The translations under genes and the position numbers were made by a program. Source: JAJCYL01 sp040222875 (GTDB lineage Bacteria > Bacteroidota > Bacteroidia > Cytophagales > Cyclobacteriaceae). Taken from it: a stretch of DNA of 64,000 nucleotides. Location of the stretch: assembly GCA_040222875.1 (NCBI GenBank), contig JAVKCG010000009.1, positions 310,001-374,000 of the forward strand, read 5' to 3'. Of the stretch, positions 36,567 to 46,733 are shown piece by piece. Below the pieces are notes generated by a model that saw nothing but the letters and a program-made list of their open reading frames with translations, searched no databases and was not told the DNA's origin. Position 1 is the first letter of the stretch. The number at the start of each line of letters is the position of its first letter.

Positions 36567-37748
36567 ATGACAACATCTATTATCAAGACAGCATCTACCA
36601 TTTATTGGTACAAGTCCCTTTTTTCACTCTCATTATTGGGGGTACTTTCAATGTCTATTAGCTGCTCTGACGACGCAGGTCCATCAGAAGATGATTTAAT
36701 AGCAGAACAGCTCCAGGCAATAATTGATGAAAAGGTAGGGGCAGATTTCGAAAAACTTGTCGGGGTTTCGGTTTCCATAAGGGTCAACGGCGAAGAGCGA
36801 TGGAGCTTAACAGGCGGCCTCTCAAGAGCAGGGGAGCCAATCACCCCGGATATGACTTTTGGCCTGGGCAGTATAACCAAAACAGCAATAGCAGCCACGA
36901 TACTAAAATTAGAAGAAGAAGGAAAGCTTAATATCAATGATCCAATTGAAAACTATGTGGATTTCAACAATCCGAATATTTCAGGTTCAATCACGATTTT
37001 TGATCTGCTGGCCCATTTCTCTGGCATAGATGAATATCTAAACCATCCTGATTTATGGCCAACCGCCGAGGGTAATTTAGATGCGGCCTTACCTACCGAT
37101 CTTTTAGTGAGTTTTATTGGGGAGCCAATATTTGCACCAGGAGCGGCTTACCAGTATACTAATGCCAACTATCTGCTTTTGTCGCTGATAATTGAGGAGG
37201 TAACTCAACAAACGACAGGTCAGGCTATGCGTCAGCGCTTTTGGGAGCCGCTGGGGTTAAATACAATATTTTTCGGTGCTCATGATACCTATGTACAGCC
37301 GTTGGCGGGTGCCTGGCGTGACAGCAACGGTGATGGAACTTTAGAGGACATAACTGACGAATACCGCAATGCTTACAATAGTGTGTTCTATGGGCCTGCG
37401 GGTCTTTTTGGTTCAGCTTCTGATATGTCAATGTGGGCAACACATCTTTATGGCGGAGATGCATTAACCCAGGAGTCAAAAGATAAAATGCTGTTCTCCT
37501 ATTTTGATATTCCAGATCCAATCTTTGTAGGTTATGGACTTGGTGTCCGCAAAAATGTTTATGCTGGACAAACTATGTGGGGGCATACCGGGGGTGTACG
37601 GGGATATGGAGCAGCGATGTTTTACAATCCCTTTCATGGAGTTAGCATTGCAATGCTGAATAACCAGAGTAGGTCAGAAGATGGGCCTTTGCTCAGGCAT
37701 GAATTGGTTCAGGAATTGCTGGCTGTGGTTTATGCTTCATTACAGTAA
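36567..37748 (+). CDS. Beta-lactamase-fold serine hydrolase lipoprotein
   Basis: A 393-residue class C/DD-peptidase-like hydrolase (beta-lactamase family PF00144). It has a lipoprotein signal with Cys at 33 (MSISCSDD), catalytic S102-I-T-K105, Y197-T-N199, and a HTGG motif (WGHTGGVRG) as the third box. Relatives are D-aminopeptidases, esterases or penicillin-binding proteins; antibiotic resistance should not be assumed. Stands alone downstream of a 262-bp gap in which I see only small AT-rich dyads. Confidence 0.87.
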   Translation: MTTSIIKTASTIYWYKSLFSLSLLGVLSMSISCSDDAGPSEDDLIAEQLQAIIDEKVGADFEKLVGVSVSIRVNGEERWSLTGGLSRAGEPITPDMTFGLGSITKTAIAATILKLEEEGKLNINDPIENYVDFNNPNISGSITIFDLLAHFSGIDEYLNHPDLWPTAEGNLDAALPTDLLVSFIGEPIFAPGAAYQYTNANYLLLSLIIEEVTQQTTGQAMRQRFWEPLGLNTIFFGAHDTYVQPLAGAWRDSNGDGTLEDITDEYRNAYNSVFYGPAGLFGSASDMSMWATHLYGGDALTQESKDKMLFSYFDIPDPIFVGYGLGVRKNVYAGQTMWGHTGGVRGYGAAMFYNPFHGVSIAMLNNQSRSEDGPLLRHELVQELLAVVYASLQ

Positions 37749-37783
37749 TATGATATCAATACCTTATGTTTCTTCGTGTTAGA

Positions 37784-38257
37784 TCAACCAAATGTTAATA
37801 CTATCATCGGTATATACACTGAGTTCTCAGAGTTAATGTTGCCATAAGCCTGAATACCTATTCCCAATAACTTAAGACGGGTGACCTCTAGCCTCAATAG
37901 TACTGGCAAACTGAGAATGGTTGATTTGTTAGATGTAAACTCCGGCTCATATTGCCCTATAGCGATGCCAGATGAAAGTGTCATCCTAAATAGTTTGTTA
38001 CTTCGACGATAGCCATATGAGAAATGGACTTGCTTAAACTTTTCTCTTTCGGACTCAAAAGAGTACTCATCTATTAGATAAAAGCCTAAGCCATAAACGG
38101 AGTTGCCCTTGCCAAGCTCAACTCCCATCAAATATCCAATTTTTTCGTTTTTGAAATTCATTCCCAACCCGGTATTAATAAATGGTTCAAAACGATTCTG
38201 AGCGGAACACATCTGGGTAATGAATAAAATTGCGATCAGGATTATAAGCTTGTTCAC
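37784..38257 (-). CDS. Hypothetical exported beta-rich protein
   Basis: 157 residues with a signal peptide (1-19, MCSAQ) and alternating hydrophobic strands (FINTGLGMNFKNEKIGYLMGVELGKGNSVYGLGFYLI; FRMTLSSGIAIGQYEPEF), like a small outer-membrane beta-barrel. It ends in a hydrophobic strand (VYIPMIVLTFG) with C-terminal glycine. Family not recognised. Convergent with the serine hydrolase gene. Confidence 0.6.
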   Translation of the reverse strand: MNKLIILIAILFITQMCSAQNRFEPFINTGLGMNFKNEKIGYLMGVELGKGNSVYGLGFYLIDEYSFESEREKFKQVHFSYGYRRSNKLFRMTLSSGIAIGQYEPEFTSNKSTILSLPVLLRLEVTRLKLLGIGIQAYGNINSENSVYIPMIVLTFG

Positions 38258-38336
38258 TTATTGTTTAGACAACATAAGTCTAATTATCCCACTAACTACT
38301 TATTAGGTATTTCTTCTAATCATTATTGTAATTAAG

Positions 38337-38365
38337 ATTTAAGCTTAAATTTTAAGGTTGACCTT
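38337..38365. promoter_or_regulatory. Adjacent dyads upstream of the GH97 gene
   Basis: A perfect 14-bp palindrome ATTTAAGCTTAAAT (38337-38350) is followed by AAGGT-TG-ACCTT (38354-38365), ending 33 bp before the GH97 start. Possible operator; no regulator or SusR-like sensor lies nearby. Confidence 0.35.
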
Positions 38366-38398
38366 TTAATAAATATATTTTAGTACAAATTTGAGTTC

Positions 38399-40468
38399 AT
38401 GAAATTTTCAAAATTATTAGTAATCCTAAGTCTGTGGGCTCTCTTTTCATGCTCCACTGAGAAACCAAGCCATCTTACTGAGCATTCTCCAAGAAAAGCT
38501 TTGAGCTTAAATTTTATGTTGATTGATGGCCAGCCGGCCTATCAAATTTTAAAAGGACAGACCGTAGTAATCGACACCTCATTTCTGGGCCTCCAATTTG
38601 TAGAGCAGCCACCTTTAATCAATGATTTCAAAATTGTCAATTTATCACCTTCAAACTTCACAAGGGAGTGGGAGCAACCATGGGGTGAGAGGCGTATCGT
38701 GTTGAATACCTTCAGGGAAATCAGGGTGGATATGAAAGAGAAGACTGGTTTAATGAGGTTGTTCAGCATAACATTCCGACTGTACGATGACGGCGTAGCT
38801 TTTAAGTACGATATTCCAACCCAGGAAAATATAACAGGTCTCAAAGTAGCTGAGGAATTAACCGAATTCAATTTGACGGGTGACCATGAAGCCTGGTGGA
38901 TTCCAGCTGATTATGATTCTTATGAATATTTATACACTAACTCCAGAGTGTCTGAAATTAATTCTGAATCTATGGTAGGGAAGCATGAACCGCTTCCTGG
39001 GGGGATTCAAAATACCAGGGCTGTCAATACCCCCGTCACATTAAAAACTAACGCGGGGCTGCATTTATCAATTCACGAGGCCGCCTTAATTGATTATCCA
39101 GGTATGACCCTCAAACTAAATGATAACCAGGGGTTTAGAAGCGAATTAGTGCCCAATGGAAAGGGCTATAGAGCGGATATTTCATTACCGTTTTCTTCAC
39201 CCTGGCGTACCGTTCAAATTGCCAACAATGCAGCAGAGTTATTATTATCTGATATAATTATTAATTGCAATGATCACAATACACTTGGGGATATCAGCTG
39301 GATTAAGCCAATGAAATATATGGGTATCTGGTGGGGCATGCATCTTGGCATTATGACTTGGGGGCCGGGTGAGAGCCATGGTGCAACTACTGAAAATGCC
39401 AAGAAATATTTGGATTTTGCATCTGAACATGGGTTCGATGGTTTACTGATTGAAGGATGGAACATTGGATGGGAGTATTGGGCTGATTGGGAAAAAGTTG
39501 ACTTTTTCGATTTCACTCAGCCATATGATGATTTTGATATTGAGGAAGTTACGAACTACGGGGCAGCAAAGGGAGTAAGCTTAATTGGCCACCACGAGAC
39601 ATCAGGCGATATTGGAAACTACGAAAGGCAACTTGATAGTGCTATGGCCTATTATCAAAGACTTGGGGTTACCGCAATAAAAACTGGTTATGTGAGCAAA
39701 ATGAAACCGATGGCCGGTGAGTATCATCATGGGCAAATGATGGTGAACCATTATAGGAGGGTCATAGAGAAAGCAGCTGAATATGAAATTTCCATTGTGG
39801 CCCATGAGCCGATCAAACCCACCGGAGAGAGGCGAACTTATCCTAATATGATGTCGAGGGAGGGTATAAGGGGATCCGAATACAATTCTCCGTGGGGCGG
39901 TGAAAACCCGCCAGAACACCTTACTGTGGTGCCGTTTGCGAGGATGCTAGCTGGGCCAATTGATTATACTCCGGGGATTTTTCAACTAACGTATGACAAA
40001 TACAATCAATCGGAAAAGAAGGCGCCAACAACCCTGGCATACCAATTGGCATCTTATGTAATCATTTACAGTCCGGTTCAAATGGCCTCAGACTTACCCG
40101 AAAATTATGAAGGCCATCCAGCGTTTCAATTTATTAAGGACGTTGGGATCGATTGGGAGCAGAGCCATGTGCTGGATGCCGAAATCGGGGATTACGTGGT
40201 CATGGCAAGGGAAGAGCGAGGCACTGGGAACTGGTTTGTTGGTGGCTTGGCAGATGAAAATGGGATGGACTACACTTTGGATTTTAACTTTCTCCCCAAG
40301 AACCAGGAATTTGTAGCAACGATATATAGAGATGCGGAAGACTCTCATTTTGAGACCAACCCGATGACATATGAAATTGAGAAGATGGAAGTGAATTCAA
40401 ATTCAAGTATCAAAATAAGCATGAAACCCGGTGGCGGGTTTGCTATTAGTTTGATGAGAACTGAGTAG
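38399..40468 (+). CDS. GH97 glycoside hydrolase, inverting SusB-type alpha-glucosidase
   Basis: A 689-residue GH97 enzyme with an N-terminal lipoprotein-like signal (ALFSCSTE, Cys at 18), a beta-supersandwich domain, a TIM barrel (~300-560) and a C-terminal beta domain. The catalytic/calcium glutamates correspond to E400 (GHHETSG), E470 (AHEPIKPTG) and E494 (GSEYN); spacing matches SusB E439/E508/E532. TGYV (429-432) replaces the nucleophile Asp of retaining GH97, so an inverting alpha-glucoside hydrolase is predicted. There are no SusCD genes next to it. Confidence 0.88.
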   Translation: MKFSKLLVILSLWALFSCSTEKPSHLTEHSPRKALSLNFMLIDGQPAYQILKGQTVVIDTSFLGLQFVEQPPLINDFKIVNLSPSNFTREWEQPWGERRIVLNTFREIRVDMKEKTGLMRLFSITFRLYDDGVAFKYDIPTQENITGLKVAEELTEFNLTGDHEAWWIPADYDSYEYLYTNSRVSEINSESMVGKHEPLPGGIQNTRAVNTPVTLKTNAGLHLSIHEAALIDYPGMTLKLNDNQGFRSELVPNGKGYRADISLPFSSPWRTVQIANNAAELLLSDIIINCNDHNTLGDISWIKPMKYMGIWWGMHLGIMTWGPGESHGATTENAKKYLDFASEHGFDGLLIEGWNIGWEYWADWEKVDFFDFTQPYDDFDIEEVTNYGAAKGVSLIGHHETSGDIGNYERQLDSAMAYYQRLGVTAIKTGYVSKMKPMAGEYHHGQMMVNHYRRVIEKAAEYEISIVAHEPIKPTGERRTYPNMMSREGIRGSEYNSPWGGENPPEHLTVVPFARMLAGPIDYTPGIFQLTYDKYNQSEKKAPTTLAYQLASYVIIYSPVQMASDLPENYEGHPAFQFIKDVGIDWEQSHVLDAEIGDYVVMAREERGTGNWFVGGLADENGMDYTLDFNFLPKNQEFVATIYRDAEDSHFETNPMTYEIEKMEVNSNSSIKISMKPGGGFAISLMRTE

Positions 40469-40553
40469 GCCTTGAAACTCTCTTGAAATTTCTCCGGAGC
40501 TCCTAAATTGAAAATGAAATCGATTTAACGATCTCAAGACTTTAATATGCCGG

Positions 40554-40886
40554 CTACTTCAACTTCCTTCCCTTTTTAGTAACAATATCCTTTGCCACTT
40601 TCCATGTAACAAAATCCTGACGTTCCACCTGAGCAGTCTTAATTTCCTTGGCTATTTGGCTGCTTGCTTTCATGGCATTTAAATGAGCTCCTGAATGCGC
40701 AAAAGTCTTCATTTCTTCCTCAGAGCGCCAAAGACTCATGGTGTAGTGATCTAACCAAAAACCATAGGTCTTTAAAGCGGTGCTATTGACCTCATTGTGT
40801 TGTTGCCTGATTAGATTGGCATGCCTGACCATTTGGAAAATCTTCCAGAACGACTTCAAACGTAATTTGGTGATAACTAAAATCAT
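40554..40886 (-). CDS. DUF3291-like/ABM-fold small protein
   Basis: A 110-residue cytosolic protein that resembles DUF3291 or spheroidene-monooxygenase-like ferredoxin-fold proteins: NSTALKTYGFWLDHYTMSLWRSEEEMKTFAHSGAHLNAM is the diagnostic stretch (dimeric alpha-beta barrel with a His). Basic C-terminal tail (KKGRKLK). Function unknown. Confidence 0.6.
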   Translation of the reverse strand: MILVITKLRLKSFWKIFQMVRHANLIRQQHNEVNSTALKTYGFWLDHYTMSLWRSEEEMKTFAHSGAHLNAMKASSQIAKEIKTAQVERQDFVTWKVAKDIVTKKGRKLK

Positions 40887-41010
40887 AAGGCTGATGCTTG
40901 ATCAAAACAAATCCGTTTAATATACCCCGAAATACTCATTCATGTAAAATTCTTCTGCTATGAGCGCTCTTTTGATCAACTTTAAGCTTCAAGTCAAACA
41001 ATCGAAAAAT

Positions 41011-44000
41011 ATGGGTTTATTCATTAGAAATTACACAACTGCTTTACTTGTTCTATCAATTATTTGCTTACCCAATGATGGGTTTGCTCAAAGAAAAAAG
41101 TCCAGTACTACCAACACTGTGTCTTTTGATGAAACACTATATAAAGGCATGGAGTGGAGGCTGGTTGGGCCTTTTAGAGGAGGTAGGGCAGGAACTGTAA
41201 CCGGAGTAAAGGGTAATGACAATCTTTACTATATGGGCACAGCCGGTGGGGGTGTTTGGAGGACAAAAGATGCAGGCACTACCTGGGAATGTATCTCTGA
41301 TGGATATTTTGGAGGCTCTATTGGGGCTGTTGCAGTTGCCCCAAGCGACCCAAACGTAATCTATGTGGGTGAAGGTGAGCAGACATTGAGAGGCAATGTC
41401 TCTTCAGGTCATGGTATTTGGCGTAGCACTGATGCCGGTAAAACCTGGAACTATCTGGGGTTACCTAAATCTGAGCATATTGCCAGAATTCGGATTCACC
41501 CACAAGATCCAGATCATGTGTATGTTGCGGTTATTGGTAATCTCTGGAAGCCCAACCCCGAAAGAGGGGTATATGAAAGCACCGACGGTGGTGCTACCTG
41601 GAACAGGATTCTATATGTGAGTGATAAAGCCGGGGCGGGGGATTTGATCCTTGATCCTAATAACCCACGGATTATATATGCCACCACGTGGCAAATGAAA
41701 AGAAATGGTTACCGAATGGATAGCGGAGGGCCTGACAGTCACTTATTTAAAAGTACCGATGGTGGTAAAAATTGGGAAAAAATTACAAACAACCCCGGAC
41801 TACCAAAAGGCACTATCGGCATTATTGGGGTTACCGTATCCCCTGTAAATTCTGAAAGGGTTTGGGCAATTTTTGAAGCCAACGATGGTGGTGTTTTCAG
41901 GTCGGACAATGGTGGCAAAACTTGGAAAAAAACCAATGAGGATAGGGGACTGCGCCAAAGGGCCTGGTACTATTCCAGAATTTATGCCGATACTCAAAAC
42001 GAAGATATTGTGTATGTGATGAACGTACGCTACTACAGATCAAAGAATGGTGGTGAAACTTTTGAGGAATTCAATGCCCCCCATGGTGATCATCATGATC
42101 TTTGGATTGACCCTGACAACAACCAACGCATGGCAATTGCTGATGACGGCGGCGCACAGGTATCAAATGATGGCGGGGCTAATTGGACTACTTATCTCAA
42201 TCAGCCCACAGCGCAATTTTATCGAGTAACAACTGACAACTATTTCCCATATAGAATTTACGGGGCACAACAGGATAATTCCACGGTTAGAATATCGCAC
42301 CGCACTTCTGGGAATGCAATCACTGAACGGGATTGGGAGCCTACAGCAGGAGGGGAGAGCGCCCACCTGGCGCCGGATCCTAAAAATCCTGATATAGTAT
42401 TTGGAGGCACTTATAAAGGTTATATGATGATGGTGGATCATTCATTGGGTCAGACAAGATCGACCAATGTATGGCCTATAAACCCAGCCGGTTCAGGTGC
42501 TGAAGTAATGAAGTATCGCTTCAATTGGAACTATCCAATAATGTTTAGCCCAAACGATCCCAATAAACTATATGCAGGGTCTAATCAATTACATGTCACC
42601 AGAAATGCCGGCCAATCATGGGAGGTAATCAGTCCTGATTTAACGAGGGCAAAACCCGAAACCATAGAGTCATCGGGAGGACCGATTACCCAGGACAATA
42701 CTGGCGCTGAATTTTATGCCAATATCTTCACAATGGCGGAATCACCTCAAGAGCCAGGGGTGATTTGGGTTGGTTCTGATGATGGGCTTGTACATATTAC
42801 CAGGGATGGTGGCAAAAACTGGGAGAACATCACACCTCCTGATTCCCCTGAGCTGAACATGATGAATTGTATAGATGTGAACCCTTTTGTAAATGGTGGG
42901 GCTTATTTGGCAGCTACATCCTACAAATTTGGTGACTATACCCCATACCTCTGGAAGACTACTGATTACGGACAAACCTGGACGAAGATTACCTCAGGTA
43001 TTAACCCGAATTATTACACAAGGGCAATTAGGGCTGATCCAATGAGAAAGGGCCTCCTGTACGCTGGTACTGAGTGGGGTATGTATGTGTCATTCGATGA
43101 CGGTCAAAGTTGGCAACCTTTCCAATTAAATCTGCCTGTAACCTCCATTAGAGATTTACATGTGCGGGATAATAATTTGATTGCTGCAACCCATGGACGG
43201 AGCTTTTGGATGATTGATGATTTAACACCCCTACATCAATTAAACGATCAAATCAAAGATAAAAATGCTCATCTCTACCAGCCTAAGGATTCATACAGAA
43301 TGGCGCAAGGTGGTTGGGGAGGAAGAGATGCCAGACTTGAAGGTGAAAATCATCCTGACGGGGTCATATTCCATTATTTCATAAAAGAATTAGAAGAAGA
43401 TAATGAGATAAAATTGGAAATTCTTGAGAACGATGGTGGAGTTATTCGGACATTTTCGAGTAAGCCTGAAAATGGACGGGATTTGCTAAAACCAGAAGTT
43501 GGTGGTAACAGGTTTGTTTGGAATATGAGATATCCGGGGTTCACAGAATTTCCAGGAATGATACTTTATTCATCTCCTAACCGTGGGCCTAAAGCTTTAC
43601 CAGGAAACTATAGCGCCAGGTTAACAGTCGGCACTGAAGTAACTGAGCAGACTTTTAGTATACTCAAAGATCCACGCCTAAAAGTGACTGACGAGGAGCT
43701 TAAGAAACAATTCGATTTTTTAGTTGAGGTAAGGGATAAAGTATCGGAAGCCCATGACGCCATGAATGAAATTTCGAAAGTTAAGGGTAACCTGAATTAC
43801 CTCAATGAACAATTACCGGATGAAGCTGATTTTGAAGAGCTAAAAAGCTTCACTGAAACATTTGGAAAGGATATGGGAGTAATTGAAAATGAGATACATA
43901 TGACTAAAAATAAGAGCTTCCAGGACCCATTGAATTACGGGATCAAACTGAATAATAGATTAGCTTTTTTAATGCAGGATCAGCAACGTGGGGATTATCC

Positions 44001-44169
44001 TCCAACAGATCAAGCCCTTGAAGTTCAGCAAGTACTAACTGACCAGATGAACGAACAACTCACAAAATTGAATAAATTATTTGAAGAGCGAATTCCTCAG
44101 CTTAACAGAATGATTGAAGAAAAAGGAATCAAGATGATTAGTGTTGAGGAAGATGAAGTAGTAAATTGA
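41011..44169 (+). CDS. Exported sortilin/VPS10-like BNR beta-propeller protein
   Basis: About 1050 residues after a signal peptide (ending DGFAQ). ATG 40960 is in frame, but its 17 extra residues precede the signal peptide, so 41011 is preferred. The first ~700 residues carry many BNR/Asp-box motifs (WRSTDAGKTWNYL, YESTDGGATWNRI, FKSTDGGKNWEKI) forming one or two propellers as in VPS10/sortilin domains; the last ~250 are a beta domain then a helical coiled region (EELKKQFDFLVEVRDKVSEAHDAM). Common in marine Bacteroidota, often called a glycosyl hydrolase; there is no sialidase catalytic set. Function unknown. Confidence 0.82.
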   Translation: MGLFIRNYTTALLVLSIICLPNDGFAQRKKSSTTNTVSFDETLYKGMEWRLVGPFRGGRAGTVTGVKGNDNLYYMGTAGGGVWRTKDAGTTWECISDGYFGGSIGAVAVAPSDPNVIYVGEGEQTLRGNVSSGHGIWRSTDAGKTWNYLGLPKSEHIARIRIHPQDPDHVYVAVIGNLWKPNPERGVYESTDGGATWNRILYVSDKAGAGDLILDPNNPRIIYATTWQMKRNGYRMDSGGPDSHLFKSTDGGKNWEKITNNPGLPKGTIGIIGVTVSPVNSERVWAIFEANDGGVFRSDNGGKTWKKTNEDRGLRQRAWYYSRIYADTQNEDIVYVMNVRYYRSKNGGETFEEFNAPHGDHHDLWIDPDNNQRMAIADDGGAQVSNDGGANWTTYLNQPTAQFYRVTTDNYFPYRIYGAQQDNSTVRISHRTSGNAITERDWEPTAGGESAHLAPDPKNPDIVFGGTYKGYMMMVDHSLGQTRSTNVWPINPAGSGAEVMKYRFNWNYPIMFSPNDPNKLYAGSNQLHVTRNAGQSWEVISPDLTRAKPETIESSGGPITQDNTGAEFYANIFTMAESPQEPGVIWVGSDDGLVHITRDGGKNWENITPPDSPELNMMNCIDVNPFVNGGAYLAATSYKFGDYTPYLWKTTDYGQTWTKITSGINPNYYTRAIRADPMRKGLLYAGTEWGMYVSFDDGQSWQPFQLNLPVTSIRDLHVRDNNLIAATHGRSFWMIDDLTPLHQLNDQIKDKNAHLYQPKDSYRMAQGGWGGRDARLEGENHPDGVIFHYFIKELEEDNEIKLEILENDGGVIRTFSSKPENGRDLLKPEVGGNRFVWNMRYPGFTEFPGMILYSSPNRGPKALPGNYSARLTVGTEVTEQTFSILKDPRLKVTDEELKKQFDFLVEVRDKVSEAHDAMNEISKVKGNLNYLNEQLPDEADFEELKSFTETFGKDMGVIENEIHMTKNKSFQDPLNYGIKLNNRLAFLMQDQQRGDYPPTDQALEVQQVLTDQMNEQLTKLNKLFEERIPQLNRMIEEKGIKMISVEEDEVVN

Positions 44170-44206
44170 TTGAAAAGTCAGTTTGAATAATTCCGTTATT
44201 GAATAA

Positions 44207-45202
44207 ATGAAAGCACTTGTAATTAAACAAGGGACTAATGATACGCTTGCCTTTATGGATAAGGTAAAGCCAGGGGTATCAGATGGGATGGCGCTTATTA
44301 AAATGCATGCAGCCGCATTGAACCACAGAGATCAGTGGATTAGAGAGGGAAAGTACCCGGGAATTAAAGAAGGGGTCACACTGGGCTCCGATGGTTGTGG
44401 AGTTGTAGAATCTGTTGGTATGGGAGTATCCAATGATTGGATTGGCAAAGATGTGATCATTAACCCAAACTTAAATTGGGGTGGGAACCCGGAGGTACAA
44501 TCGGCTGATTATAGTGTTTTAGGTATGCCAGGCAACGGTACTTTGGCTGAGTACATGTTGGTGAGTGCTGATAGGTTAATTGAAAAACCAGGGCATCTGG
44601 ATAACGATAAAGCGGCGGCATTGCCATTGGCAGGCTTAACGGCCTATCGGGCTCTAGTAAGAAAAGCCGAAGTGAAAAGTGGTCAAAATGTATTAATCAC
44701 GGGTATTGGTGGTGGCGTAGCTTTACAGGCTTTGCAATTCGCTACCGCCCTCAATGCCCAGGTATATGTTACATCTGGCAGTGATGAAAAAATTCAGAAA
44801 GCCATTTCAATTGGAGCAAAGACCGGATTCAACTACCATGATGAAAATTGGACGAAAGAAGCTAGCGAGGTTGGGGGTTTTGATACCATAATTGACAGCT
44901 CTGGTGGCGATAATATCAATCAATATATTAAGCTCATGAAGCCAGGAGGGCGTATTGTGATATATGGGGCCACTACTGGAATGCCTTCTAATCTGGACGT
45001 TTTCAGAATTTTTTGGATGCAAGTTTCAATTATAGGAAGTACCATGGGCAATGATGAAGAGTTTGCTGAGATGGTAGAATTTGTTGAGCGGGTTAAAATG
45101 GAACCTGTAGTAGATTCGGTAAGGCCTTTTACCGAAGCCATATCAGCATTTGAAAAAATGAAGGCAGGAAATCAGGTTGGAAAACTAGTTGTAAAATTTT
45201 GA
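44207..45202 (+). CDS. Zinc-type medium-chain dehydrogenase/reductase
   Basis: A 331-residue MDR-superfamily oxidoreductase: GroES-like N-terminal domain with AAALNHRDQWIREGKYPG and GSDGCGVVE, then a Rossmann NAD(P) domain with ITGIGGGVALQALQFA. The catalytic zinc Cys is not evident (typical position occupied within GSDGCG), so it may be of the quinone-reductase/enoyl-reductase kind. The PaaI-type thioesterase starts one base after its stop, so they are cotranscribed and probably act on related acyl or aromatic substrates. Confidence 0.83.
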   Translation: MKALVIKQGTNDTLAFMDKVKPGVSDGMALIKMHAAALNHRDQWIREGKYPGIKEGVTLGSDGCGVVESVGMGVSNDWIGKDVIINPNLNWGGNPEVQSADYSVLGMPGNGTLAEYMLVSADRLIEKPGHLDNDKAAALPLAGLTAYRALVRKAEVKSGQNVLITGIGGGVALQALQFATALNAQVYVTSGSDEKIQKAISIGAKTGFNYHDENWTKEASEVGGFDTIIDSSGGDNINQYIKLMKPGGRIVIYGATTGMPSNLDVFRIFWMQVSIIGSTMGNDEEFAEMVEFVERVKMEPVVDSVRPFTEAISAFEKMKAGNQVGKLVVKF

Positions 45203-45203
45203 G

Positions 45204-45620
45204 ATGAGCGATCAATCAAAAAGCATTTTTGACCAAATGTACGCCAGTGATTGGTTTAGCATATGGCTTGGAATTGAAATGCTGGAAGTGCGCCTGGGAT
45301 ATTGCAAGTTGAAAATGGTAGTAACAAAAGAGATGCTCAATGGATTTGGGGTCGCCCACGGGGGTATAACATTTTCATTCGCGGATAGTGCCTTTGCATT
45401 TGCCTCCAATTCTAGAAATAATAAATCGGTGTCAATTGAAACTTCCATCAACCATGTGAAAGCTGTGCATGAAGGCGATGAATTGATTGCAGAAGCTACC
45501 GAGGAAGAAGTCACCAATAAAACCGGTGTTTACCGTGTTATCGTAACGAGGCAAGGTGAAAAAGTAGCTATTTTTAAAGGCCTGGTTTACCGCACAGGAA
45601 AAAAATGGCTTGATGCCTAA
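45204..45620 (+). CDS. paaI: PaaI-type hotdog-fold acyl-CoA thioesterase
   Basis: A 138-residue hotdog thioesterase. NGFGVAHGGITFSFADSAFAFASNS has the family's HGG motif and the catalytic Asp (SFADSAF) region of PaaI, which releases stalled hydroxyphenylacetyl-CoA intermediates. An enoyl-CoA hydratase/isomerase gene of PaaG type lies 2.5 kb downstream, but the monooxygenase genes paaABCDE are absent, so a phenylacetate role is only suggested. The 3' end overlaps the convergent serine hydrolase by 4 bp. Confidence 0.8.
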   Translation: MSDQSKSIFDQMYASDWFSIWLGIEMLEVRLGYCKLKMVVTKEMLNGFGVAHGGITFSFADSAFAFASNSRNNKSVSIETSINHVKAVHEGDELIAEATEEEVTNKTGVYRVIVTRQGEKVAIFKGLVYRTGKKWLDA

Positions 45621-46711
45621 TGATATTTGTCAAAATGCCCCATCACCTTATTAAGGTAATCGGGATCAGTGCACATTTTAAAGGCAAAATCGGAGATATT
45701 TTCTTCAAGCATATCCCTTTGTTTCTCATCCAGGTTATTAAACAGCGCTACAAATTCAGCCATTTTACCTGACTTATCTCGAGTATAAACCCAGGCATTC
45801 ACGATAGAATTGGTGCCTGCACCTTTAAAAGCTACTGCCTCATAATCATCAGCAAGCTCTGGATGCGCCTCCATGGCCCATTCTTCAAATAAGTATCTTA
45901 AATAAGTTTGAACGCCATCAGGGAAATAATCACCGGAGTTAATCTTTCCGAGGAGCTCAGCATAATCTACAGCTGTTGAAGTTGAGAAGTTTCCCGACCA
46001 GACGTCGTCATACTCTTCATCTTTGTATTTAGACTTATTAAAATTTGTAGCAAGCGTTTTGGCATAGTTAACATCTTCAACAAACTTTTTGTGTTCCTGC
46101 AATACAAGCGTATGATATTGGTCAAACGTGAGCGATTTCATCACATTAATGTGATTGGTTTTGTCAGTGTTATCAGCGTTGAATGCTACTGCCAGTGAAG
46201 CAGTAAACGGGAAAATCTCCTGGTGATGCCCCATATCCAGGGTCTCAATACGCTGGTTTACATTGTCTATTCCAAGGAGTGTTATAATGTAATCTGCGCA
46301 AGCATTGGCACTGTATTTAATCATGCCTTGGGCTATTAACTTTAAAGGAATTCTAGATCCAGGCCTGATCAGCTTTTTATCCTTCATTTCTTTTAGCCAT
46401 GAGGCGTAGTTGTCATCGTCAATTACGAATCGATCCATTTCGGATATCGAAACCAACGCTTCAGGATCAATCGTTCCCTCGTTGGCCTGGTAAGCAAATT
46501 CGATAGCTATTAATGTTTTGGACAGGCTGGCCATAGGAAACGCCCTCATTTCATGAAATCCACCATGGAGCTCCCCATCCTTAATAAGATAGAAAGAACA
46601 CTTCTCCTGATTGTCACTTATGAATTCTGCAACAGGATATTTCTGGGCATTTATCGTCCCGCTAATGACAAAGGTCATAAACATTATAAGGGTTTGCCTG
46701 TATACATTCAT
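45617..46711 (-). CDS. Class A-like serine hydrolase, exported
   Basis: 364 residues from ATG 46711, which begins a proper signal peptide (MNVYRQTLIMFMTFVISGTINAQ). An upstream in-frame ATG at 46810 would overlap the divergent gene and adds no signal, so it is rejected. Motifs of the beta-lactamase2/DD-peptidase fold: S62-L-S-K65 (ASLSKT) and an SxN box (YSANACADYI, like SDN). The KTG box is replaced by KGAGTNS. Hydrolase activity is likely; the substrate is unknown. Confidence 0.78.
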   Translation of the reverse strand: MNVYRQTLIMFMTFVISGTINAQKYPVAEFISDNQEKCSFYLIKDGELHGGFHEMRAFPMASLSKTLIAIEFAYQANEGTIDPEALVSISEMDRFVIDDDNYASWLKEMKDKKLIRPGSRIPLKLIAQGMIKYSANACADYIITLLGIDNVNQRIETLDMGHHQEIFPFTASLAVAFNADNTDKTNHINVMKSLTFDQYHTLVLQEHKKFVEDVNYAKTLATNFNKSKYKDEEYDDVWSGNFSTSTAVDYAELLGKINSGDYFPDGVQTYLRYLFEEWAMEAHPELADDYEAVAFKGAGTNSIVNAWVYTRDKSGKMAEFVALFNNLDEKQRDMLEENISDFAFKMCTDPDYLNKVMGHFDKYH

Positions 46712-46733
46712 AGAGTCATAATTTTGTAGCCAA

